NCBI RefSeq assembly: GCF_017313335.1
Contig: NZ_JAFLQW010000667.1
Location: forward strand, 1-38,662
Direction: 5' to 3'
From: Phormidium pseudopriestleyi FRX01
GTDB lineage: Bacteria; Cyanobacteriota; Cyanobacteriia; Cyanobacteriales; Laspinemataceae
DNA: 38,662 nucleotides
Made by a program: the position numbers and the translations under genes. The notes under the pieces were generated by a model, which had not been told where the DNA came from, searched no databases, and was given only the letters and a program-made list of their open reading frames with translations. Shown here piece after piece: positions 32,115-38,662 of this stretch (positions are counted from its first letter, which is position 1; each line of letters begins with the position of its first letter).

Positions 32115-32711
32115 TTAGATAGAGGCAAAGAATTCTTTAGACTTCTTGGGATCCGGGTTCATCGTCTTCCCACCGGGTTGCCAACCTGCCGGACAAACTT
32201 CATCGGGGTGAGTTTGAACGTGCTGGATGGCTTGCAGAATCCGTAGGGTTTCTTCGACATTACGGCCAAATGCCAGGTTATTGATAGTGGCGTGCTGGAT
32301 CACACCGTCTTTGTCGATGATAAAGAGTCCACGCAGGGCGATTCCCGCTTCAGGGTCGAGGACATTGTAAGCGCAACTAATTTCTTTCTTGATATCGGAA
32401 ACCAGAGGATAGTTCAAGTCGCCGAGACCCCCAGATTTGCGATCGGTTTGGATCCAAGCCAGGTGAGAAAATTCACTATCAACAGACACACCCAGCACTT
32501 CGGTTTTCAGTTGGCTGAATTTGCTATAACTGTCGCTAAATGCGGTAATTTCCGTCGGACAGACAAAGGTAAAGTCCAGGGGGTAGAAGAACAACACCAC
32601 ATATTTACCCCGGTAGTCCGAGAGTTTGATGGTTTTGAACTCTTGATCCACAACGGCGGTGGCGGTGAAGTCGGGGGCTTGTTGGCCGACGCGGATACAT
32701 CCTTCGGTCAT
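32115..32711 (-). CDS. 2-Cys peroxiredoxin
   Basis: 198 residues from the ATG at 32711, which has GGAG nine bases upstream; an in-frame ATG at 32726 adds five residues. Peroxidatic Cys51 lies in FTFVCPTE and resolving Cys173 in EVCPAGW. The GGLG motif (94-97) and the C-terminal aromatic pair (KEFFASI, FF for the usual YF) mark the overoxidation-sensitive eukaryote-like type found in cyanobacteria and chloroplasts. It reduces H2O2 and alkyl hydroperoxides with electrons from thioredoxin. A PerR/Fur-like palindrome lies about 100 bases upstream. Confidence 0.96.
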   Translation of the reverse strand: MTEGCIRVGQQAPDFTATAVVDQEFKTIKLSDYRGKYVVLFFYPLDFTFVCPTEITAFSDSYSKFSQLKTEVLGVSVDSEFSHLAWIQTDRKSGGLGDLNYPLVSDIKKEISCAYNVLDPEAGIALRGLFIIDKDGVIQHATINNLAFGRNVEETLRILQAIQHVQTHPDEVCPAGWQPGGKTMNPDPKKSKEFFASI

Positions 32712-32824
32712 TGTTTGATTCTCCATGTTATGAGGGTTAACTGGCGCGAACAGGCTATGGCGTAGGCTTGGAAAGCACGCTCACGGCGATTAACGCGCCT
32801 GATTCTTTACGAACCGTTACAAGA

Positions 32825-32839
32825 ATATCATAATCATAA
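32825..32839 (-). promoter_or_regulatory. Candidate PerR/Fur-type operator
   Basis: TTATGATTATGATAT on the minus strand matches 11 of 14 specified positions of the PerR box TTATAATnATTATAA. It is placed about 110 bases upstream of the 2-Cys peroxiredoxin. A Fur site has a similar form. Confidence 0.35.
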
Positions 32840-33017
32840 CGATTTTGAGTAGAGTTACCCGGGGAAATCGGGAGAGGGGAGGATGTTCGGCGTCACGACT
32901 TGCTGTCGTTCTTCTCTATCTGGCGAGCGGTGAATCTAAAATCTATAATTAAGGTAAGGACAGAATCCCAGAATTAAGTCAGTGCAACCCACGGCGAATA
33001 AATTAGGGAGGGTTAAA

Positions 33018-33083
33018 TTGAGCGGGAATCCACCCGAGTTCCGTCGGGCGATCGGAACGGATGAAAATGCCGAGCGTCTGTAA
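33018..33083 (+). other. Leader ORF with competing hairpins or pseudoknot
   Basis: GGGAGGG stands five bases before a TTG that opens a 21-codon frame with PPEFRR near its start. Inside it CCCGA (33033-33037) pairs with TCGGG (33044-33048), while GTTCCG (33038-33043) pairs with CGGAAC (33053-33058), a compact H-type pseudoknot geometry. CGGG at 33023-33026 can compete for CCCG. It lies 50 bases before the secreted-protein gene. It may be a small regulatory leader or chance. Confidence 0.3.
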
Positions 33084-33133
33084 CTAACAGAGATTACCAA
33101 AAAAGTGTTTTAAACCCGAAGGGGAAATAATCT

Positions 33134-33562
33134 ATGCAACTACCCACTCGCCCCCTCATCGCCCCTTTGTTTGCGATCGCCTTAGCCGCGATCGCCCCCC
33201 ATCCACTTCATGCAGAAGTGGTCCAACTGCAACCCCAGTTCAATCCCGATCCGATTCAACTCCAAGGGACATCCGGTGGATTGCAAAAAAGTGACTGTGG
33301 CAGAATTTCTGAACAACCAAATCAAACCCTCGAAATCGGACAGCAGTTCCCCTATCTACGCTTGAGAGTTGAAAGTGCTGGAGAACCCACCTTATTAATT
33401 GAAAGTCCCACAGGACGGTTTTGTGTACTTGCCGATAGTACCGTAGGAGAACAGCCGGAAATGTCCGGGTTATGGACCGTTGGAACCTATCAAATCTATA
33501 TTGGCGACCTTGCCGGAGGACAGCATAGCTATACCCTCTCCATTACCCAAAATCCCAACTAG
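33134..33562 (+). CDS. Small secreted protein of unknown function
   Basis: 142 residues: a signal peptide (positively charged start, FAIALAAIAPHPLHA, cleavage near residue 27) and a mature domain of about 115 residues rich in beta strands. Two cysteines (in KSDCGR and RFCVL) could form a disulfide. The layout resembles small beta-sandwich (PPC-like) domains, but I cannot assign a family. The start follows GAAGGGGA. The gene runs convergently into the large kinase; the two stop codons share the sequence CTAG. Confidence 0.8.
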   Translation: MQLPTRPLIAPLFAIALAAIAPHPLHAEVVQLQPQFNPDPIQLQGTSGGLQKSDCGRISEQPNQTLEIGQQFPYLRLRVESAGEPTLLIESPTGRFCVLADSTVGEQPEMSGLWTVGTYQIYIGDLAGGQHSYTLSITQNPN

Positions 33563-36500
33563 CTGGATTCCCCATTTTCCAGTTCTCCGTAGAGTGCCGA
33601 CTTAACCCGTTCATACTCCATCATGAGTTGGGAGAAAATTTCCGTAACTTCCAAAGGAAGAGGAGAATTGGCTCTGTGATGCGATCGCCCGATGGTTTCG
33701 AGTTGCTGACTCAAATCCGCCAAAGTCAAGGCACCGACTGCCGCACTCGTTGACTTCAGCGAGTGCGCTGCTTCCTCCATTTCAAAACCATCATCCTGGG
33801 CGATCGCCACTGTGAGCAAATCAATCAGCTTCGGACACTCCTCTAAATAAATCTCAATCACCTCTTCAAGTGCCTCAATATCGCGTAATGACTCTAACGT
33901 GGCGGGATTCAGAACCGGGTCAGCGATCGCCTTGGACGGGGAACCCGGAGGATTTTGGGGGTCAGACCCTGATAATTCAGACCCTAGAGCATCCGAATCC
34001 CCTGGGGATAAAGTTGGAGTCAAATAAGGGGGGGAACCATCTGAATCTAGCGAACACAGGGCCAGCGCTTCCACCAATTCCGGCATTCGGATCGGCTTAC
34101 TGATATAGTCATCCATACCCGCATCCAGACAAACTTCGCGATCGCCCTGCATCGCATTTGCCGTCATCGCAATAATTCGCGGGCGGTGTAGGAGTTTACC
34201 GCCTATAACATCCTGACAAATTTGGCGAGTCGCCGCCAACCCGTCCATTTCCGGCATATGAACATCCATCAAAACCACATCATAATGTTGGCGGTCCAAA
34301 GCTTGCAACACCTCAATCCCATTCCCCGCCACATCAGCGCGATACCCCAACCGATTCAAAATTTGCAGCGCTACCTTTTGATTAACTAAATGATCCTCCG
34401 CCAGCAAAATGCGTAACGGTTTTTGTTGAGCCATCTGGGGGTCAATAGCCAGGGCATTCATAAGAACCGGACGAGAAAGAATCGTTACTCCCCCAAAGAT
34501 TCCCGCCAACACATTGTACAAATAAGATTGTTTAATCGGCTTATTCAGAAACGCCGCAAAGGGGACCTTACTCTGCAAATCCACTTCCTGTCTACCAATA
34601 TTCGTCAGCATCACCAAAGGGAATTCACGATTTTTGACAATTCCTCGGATGTATGAAGCTAAGGTAATCCCATCCATTTGAGGCATCTGCATATCCAGGA
34701 TGGCGATGTCAAAGGTTTCCGAATTTTGCAGCCAATCCAGGGCTTCCCGGGCCGAACTTGCTGCCTTCGGCTTCATCCCCCAAAACAAGACTTGACGGGT
34801 TAAAATTTGGCAGTTCGTGGCATTATCATCGACAATCAGCACCCGCTTACCCGCCAAAGATGGTTGAGTGCTATTCAGATCCACCGGCAAAGTATTGACC
34901 GCCGGGGTTGCCATCACGGTGAAATAGAATGTAGAGCCCGTGGGTGGCGTATCGGAATTAGCCGACTTGGCATCCGTCAAGGTAAAGATACTTTGCTCCT
35001 CGTCTGGAAGAGGGGAGAACATTTCAGGAATGGAGGGGGCGATCGGCCATTGAAATGCCGGGTCCGGGTCGCCACCGACTCCCTCACCACTAACCACCCA
35101 CATCCGACCCCCCATCAACTCGCTCAGACGCTTACTGATAGCCAAACCCAACCCCGTGCCACCATACTCGCGAGTCGTAGAAGAATCCACCTGGGAAAAG
35201 GACTTAAACAGTCGATTCATCCGTTCCGGGGGAATGCCGATACCCGTATCAGACACAGTAAATTGGATTTGATACAGGGAATGAGCCGCGCTTAGACCCT
35301 CGTCGAAGTGACCGTTCGTATTCTCGTCAGGTTTGAGAGTTAATACGTCATTCTCAATACCTACGGCTTTCTGCGCGGGAATAGCTGAGGCACTCACTGA
35401 CACCACCACCTCCCCTTTAGCGGTGAATTTCACCGCATTACTGAGCAAATTGACCAAGATTTGACGGACGCGGGTGATATCGCCGATAATCATTTCCGGA
35501 GTCGAGGGTTCGATTAGATAGGCCAACTCGACTTCTTTTTCAGCGGCGCGGGAGGCGAGTAAATCTAGGGAATCTTCAATACAAGAGCGCAGGTTAAAGG
35601 GTTGCTGTTCCAAGTCGAGTTTCCCAGACTCAATTTTGGAGAAGTCGAGGATATCGTTAATAATCGTGAGCAGGGCATCCCCACTGGCGCGGACGGTTTC
35701 GACAAAATCGCGCTGTTCGGGGTTGAGTTGAGTATCCAGGAGTAATCCGGTCATGCCAATTACGGCATTCATTGGGGTCCGGATTTCGTGGCTCATGGTG
35801 GCAAGAAATTCGCTTTTTGCACGAGTGGCAGCGAGGGCCTCGTCTCTAGCCCGGGCTAAATCCGCAGCAGCAGCCTGGCGCTCGATTTCACTGCCAATCC
35901 ATTGCGCCATGAGTTTGAGCAGTTCTTTATCAACAGCTTTAAACGGACGTTCTAGGGGGGTGCTACTGCTCAAGCTGAGGGTGCCATAGATTTTGCCCCC
36001 GACAATCACTCTTGTCCCGATATAGGCTTCTTGGGGGAAAGGGGTTTGGGTGGGTTTGTTATGCCAGCGGGTAACGCTGACGGATTCAAAATAGAGGGGT
36101 TCTTTCAGGCGGAGGGTTTCGCGACAGTAGGTTTGGCTCAAGGGGAAGCGATCGCCTCTTTTGAGGGTTTTGTCTGAGGATTCAACTGCGATGATTTCAT
36201 AGCGATCGCCTTTAATCCGGGATAAAATTGCCACATTTAATCCAAACCGCTGTTTTCCCATAATCAGCAACCGTTGCAACCGTTGCTCAAAGCTGAGTTT
36301 ACGGGAAGATGTGATTTTATAAAGTGCTCTAATCGAAGCTTCACTTTCCCGCAGTTCCTCATCGGTTTGATGTCGTTCCGTGATATCCCGGGAAATAGCG
36401 ACTAATTCTTCGACTTCATCCGTCTGGGGATGGCGAACCGTGCGACTGGTACTTTCAAACCACAGGTAATGTCCATATTTATGGCGGATCCGGTAGCTAA

Positions 36501-37863
36501 CGGTGTAACTGACTTGTCCCTTGACTATTGCCAAGTAGGATTTGGCGATCGTCTTGGCATCCTCGGGATGGAAAAATTCATAGAGGTTACAGCCGATGAG
36601 TTCGTCCGGTTCATATCCCAATAACGAATGACTTGCTGGGGAGACGTAAATAAACTTGCCTTTTGGAGTATGGCGGGAAATCATATCGGTGGAGTTTTCC
36701 GCCATCAATCGATAGCGTTCTTCACTTTCTTTGAGCTTATACTGGGATTCTTGTAGGGCTTTGAGCATCCCGTTGATGGTCACTCCTAAACTGGAGAGTT
36801 CATCGTGACCCGCAATTTTGACGCGCATGGATAGGTCCCCTTTGTCGCCAATGCGTTCGACTTTTCGGCTGAGGATTGTCAGTCGCGAGAGGACTAATTT
36901 TTCAAATAACAGCAGGGTTAGACTACTAAACCCCAGACTCACCCCTAACAGAGACCCGATAAAATAGCGGACGCTGGTTTTACCTTTGGTGTAAATCTCT
37001 CGATTATGGGTGATTTGGAGTAGTAAGGGGGTATTGCTGGCGATCGCCGGAATCGCGGTATAGGCAGCTATTTCCGTCTCGCTGAGGGCCTTGACCACAA
37101 TAGGCGACTGCCGCCGACGTTGCCTCAAATCCATCGGGATCAAGGGTGGAGAGGGAGTCGGGGATGGGGAAGACGCCTCTAACTCGGTTCTCACCGCGTC
37201 CACTGACGCTGGCAAAGCGCTCATCGGATAAACACTCAGGGATAATTGCGTCAGGTCCGCGAGGCGATCGATTTCCTGCTCATTCAGAAAGCGTCCCACC
37301 CATAAAGTCCCCCGGTACGGACCTTTTCCTCGACTGGTGAGAATGGATTGGGCGGCTATCAGGGCCGGTCCCTGGGGGAGAAGGACTATGCCACTGAGGG
37401 GGTGGTTGTGGTGTCCGGTTTCGGTAAATTTTTTCTCAATTTGTTCTTGATAAGCTTCGGCTATTTCTTGAATCACCCCAGGCATGGGAATTTCAGCCTT
37501 TTGCTGTAAATCAAAGGCTTTGCTAAAAACAGGTTTTCCTTGTTCGTCCAGCATCAGCAACAGATTCAGCTTTAATTGAACGAAGGTTTCGTTGCCAAAG
37601 TTGGAGTTAACGTAGTTGGGGTCTCCCGGGGTGATGAAGCTGTAGGTATCATCCCATTCGGCATGATATCGAGCGATGGATTCTAGTTCGTTAAGGGTTT
37701 CCTGGAGGGACTGCAAGCCTCGGATGGCATCTTGGCGGACAATTTTCTGTTCTAATTCTTTGAAGTCTCCCAGTAAAATAGTCGATGCTGTAGCGTACAG
37801 CACGACATTAAGACCTAACAGGGTCGCGCCGACTATAATCAGTATTTTCTTTCGCAATTTCAT
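33559..37863 (-). CDS. CHASE4-HAMP-PAS-GAF hybrid histidine kinase with two REC and HPt
   Basis: 1434 residues. A membrane helix (8-30), a periplasmic CHASE4 sensor (about 30-300, with AEWDDTYSF), a second helix (about 300-325), HAMP (to 375), PAS (about 380-500), GAF (510-670), HisKA with His692 (MSHEIRTP), HATPase with NAVKFT, DTGIGI and GTGLGLAIS, REC1 (IVDDN, ILDMQMP), REC2 (LAEDH, LMDVHMP) and an HPt domain with His1367 (AAHSLKST). The full His-Asp-His relay is in one chain, so it probably passes phosphate to a separate regulator. The external ligand is unknown. A coupled small ORF sits directly upstream. Confidence 0.94.
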   Translation of the reverse strand: MKLRKKILIIVGATLLGLNVVLYATASTILLGDFKELEQKIVRQDAIRGLQSLQETLNELESIARYHAEWDDTYSFITPGDPNYVNSNFGNETFVQLKLNLLLMLDEQGKPVFSKAFDLQQKAEIPMPGVIQEIAEAYQEQIEKKFTETGHHNHPLSGIVLLPQGPALIAAQSILTSRGKGPYRGTLWVGRFLNEQEIDRLADLTQLSLSVYPMSALPASVDAVRTELEASSPSPTPSPPLIPMDLRQRRRQSPIVVKALSETEIAAYTAIPAIASNTPLLLQITHNREIYTKGKTSVRYFIGSLLGVSLGFSSLTLLLFEKLVLSRLTILSRKVERIGDKGDLSMRVKIAGHDELSSLGVTINGMLKALQESQYKLKESEERYRLMAENSTDMISRHTPKGKFIYVSPASHSLLGYEPDELIGCNLYEFFHPEDAKTIAKSYLAIVKGQVSYTVSYRIRHKYGHYLWFESTSRTVRHPQTDEVEELVAISRDITERHQTDEELRESEASIRALYKITSSRKLSFEQRLQRLLIMGKQRFGLNVAILSRIKGDRYEIIAVESSDKTLKRGDRFPLSQTYCRETLRLKEPLYFESVSVTRWHNKPTQTPFPQEAYIGTRVIVGGKIYGTLSLSSSTPLERPFKAVDKELLKLMAQWIGSEIERQAAAADLARARDEALAATRAKSEFLATMSHEIRTPMNAVIGMTGLLLDTQLNPEQRDFVETVRASGDALLTIINDILDFSKIESGKLDLEQQPFNLRSCIEDSLDLLASRAAEKEVELAYLIEPSTPEMIIGDITRVRQILVNLLSNAVKFTAKGEVVVSVSASAIPAQKAVGIENDVLTLKPDENTNGHFDEGLSAAHSLYQIQFTVSDTGIGIPPERMNRLFKSFSQVDSSTTREYGGTGLGLAISKRLSELMGGRMWVVSGEGVGGDPDPAFQWPIAPSIPEMFSPLPDEEQSIFTLTDAKSANSDTPPTGSTFYFTVMATPAVNTLPVDLNSTQPSLAGKRVLIVDDNATNCQILTRQVLFWGMKPKAASSAREALDWLQNSETFDIAILDMQMPQMDGITLASYIRGIVKNREFPLVMLTNIGRQEVDLQSKVPFAAFLNKPIKQSYLYNVLAGIFGGVTILSRPVLMNALAIDPQMAQQKPLRILLAEDHLVNQKVALQILNRLGYRADVAGNGIEVLQALDRQHYDVVLMDVHMPEMDGLAATRQICQDVIGGKLLHRPRIIAMTANAMQGDREVCLDAGMDDYISKPIRMPELVEALALCSLDSDGSPPYLTPTLSPGDSDALGSELSGSDPQNPPGSPSKAIADPVLNPATLESLRDIEALEEVIEIYLEECPKLIDLLTVAIAQDDGFEMEEAAHSLKSTSAAVGALTLADLSQQLETIGRSHHRANSPLPLEVTEIFSQLMMEYERVKSALYGELENGESS

Positions 37864-37985
37864 AAAATGCTCACACCCTGATTTTCGTTAATCAACTGTT
37901 TCACTAAGACGGTGGTTTCGTCTAAGAAATGGTTGATGTTGGCACGATGTAACTGTATGGAATAAGAGTGGCGCGATCGCACCAT
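37860..37985 (-). CDS. Coupled 41-codon ORF upstream of the hybrid kinase
   Basis: The frame MVRSRHSYSIQLHRA... to ...VKQLINENQGVSIL ends in a TGA that overlaps the kinase ATG (ATGA), the classic coupling arrangement. The middle (NINHFLDETTVLVKQLINE) looks like an amphipathic helix. There is no clear ribosome-binding site for its ATG, and TATAGA lies just upstream, so it might be leaderless. It has no recognisable family. It is either a leader peptide that couples kinase translation, or a chance frame. Confidence 0.4.
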   Translation of the reverse strand: MVRSRHSYSIQLHRANINHFLDETTVLVKQLINENQGVSIL

Positions 37986-38662
37986 AATTCTATAGATCTA
38001 TGATCTGTTCGCTATCTGGCCTACTGCAAAAGCCTAGTTGGGAAGTGGCGGCATCCCCTACCCCCCTAGAGCGTCGGTTCCCGATTTTATAAACCGGACA
38101 AGAAACTCAGTTTCACAGTCCAAATTTGGTGCTAATGAGTAGAGATGCTTTAAAGAAACCCGGTTCTCTTCCCTCTACTATACCGATGCTTGATAGCCAG
38201 GTGTGATTACAAAAAAAGCAGCCTCATCCTTAAAATGGGTCGATCAGCGATCGCCTATCTTGCCCAGGGGCTTACCCCAGGGTTGAGCTCCTACTGATTC
38301 GGGGTGGGGTGCATCCGATGTTTGGACAGTCTGCCCTCATCCCCCACCAGCCCTATTCTCCCCCGGGGTGCCTTTGCCCAATCAATCATCCCGTTGCCGG
38401 ACAGGGGGAGCCTTCAGACCTATAATGCCCAATCCAACTCCCAAATCAGTATAATATGATTATCGCTTATGGGTCCAGGGCTGGAGACAGAGTTTAAATT
38501 TCTGATTAAAGCTGTTTAAAATTACTCATTTTTCATGCTATTATAAGGTTATGAGCAAGTTTAGGATTGCCGAAGTCGCAAAAATTATGGAGAGTGTCAC
38601 CATCTACATTGTTTTTAGCTAGTCTTTATGATAGCCTCCGTCACCAGAACAAAAAGATGGTT
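37986..38662. other. Intergenic, no gene recognised
   Basis: Promoter region of the upstream ORF and kinase on the left. A dispersed AGAAACCCGG-type repeat lies near 38151-38164, and a small G/C hairpin (GGGG-CTTA-CCCC) around 38265-38276. An extended -10-like TGcTATTAT (around 38535-38545) precedes a 23-codon frame that I do not trust. Any gene served by it would lie beyond the window. Confidence 0.4.

Noticed and set aside
38550-38662. Short plus-strand frame after an extended -10-like sequence, and a further ATG at the window edge
   Set aside because: Only 23 codons for the first, no ribosome-binding site, and the second cannot be judged at the edge.

Overview
The window is cyanobacterial. 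The octamer GCGATCGC (HIP1) is scattered through nearly every gene, and the gene content fits: a CrtO-type carotenoid ketolase, phytochrome-like GAF kinases, a fused sterol desaturase/SDR and 2-Cys peroxiredoxin. The density of large hybrid kinases and of dispersed palindromes suggests a filamentous Oscillatoriales-type genome. That rank is inference; the phylum is not in doubt.

Layout. 1-560: two tandem, diverged copies of a structured RNA, each closed by an intrinsic terminator, with no protein gene attached. 567-2979: a desaturase/SDR fusion and a glucose-1-dehydrogenase-like SDR, followed by a lone TnpB (3015-4295) inserted just after the SDR stop. 4.4-10.0 kb is an accessory region of defence and toxin-antitoxin genes, several of them broken. 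It holds a 59-bp tandem duplication, a MITE-like hairpin, a gene with a C-terminal ubiquitin-like domain broken by a nonsense codon and two compensating frameshifts, a truncated retropepsin-like gene, an AIPR abortive-infection gene, an orphan TacA antitoxin, an orphan addiction-module antitoxin with a toxin stub, and a half-length carotenoid-isomerase-like gene. AIPR and TacA sit behind the same ~47-bp repeated leader.

10.0-17.3 kb is ordinary housekeeping: glutathionyl-hydroquinone reductase, a conserved hypothetical, an HDAC-family deacetylase, a membrane-anchored seven-blade WD40 protein, and two tandem MgtE Mg2+ channels. The ~600-nt leader of the upstream mgtE has a good promoter, a short ORF rich in Asp/Glu-Pro followed by Pro/Arg, a second mini-ORF and competing hairpins. 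This is a candidate Mg2+-sensing leader.

18.1-23.9 kb: a CPA antiporter fused to a universal-stress domain lies behind a clear fluoride (crcB) riboswitch, so it is probably a fluoride-resistance gene. Then come crtO, a second NhaP-type antiporter and a frameshifted alpha/beta hydrolase remnant.

23.9-31.2 kb: an MHYT/PAS/GAF hybrid kinase whose middle GAF carries both cysteine motifs of a DXCF cyanobacteriochrome overlaps by 4 bp a REC-GGDEF-EAL regulator, suggesting light-to-c-di-GMP signalling. 31.4-33.1 kb: two peroxiredoxin-family genes with a PerR-like box upstream. 33.1-38.0 kb: a small secreted protein, and convergent to it a CHASE4-HAMP-PAS-GAF-HK-REC-REC-HPt kinase preceded by a coupled 41-codon ORF. 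No tRNA, rRNA, CRISPR array or prophage was seen.
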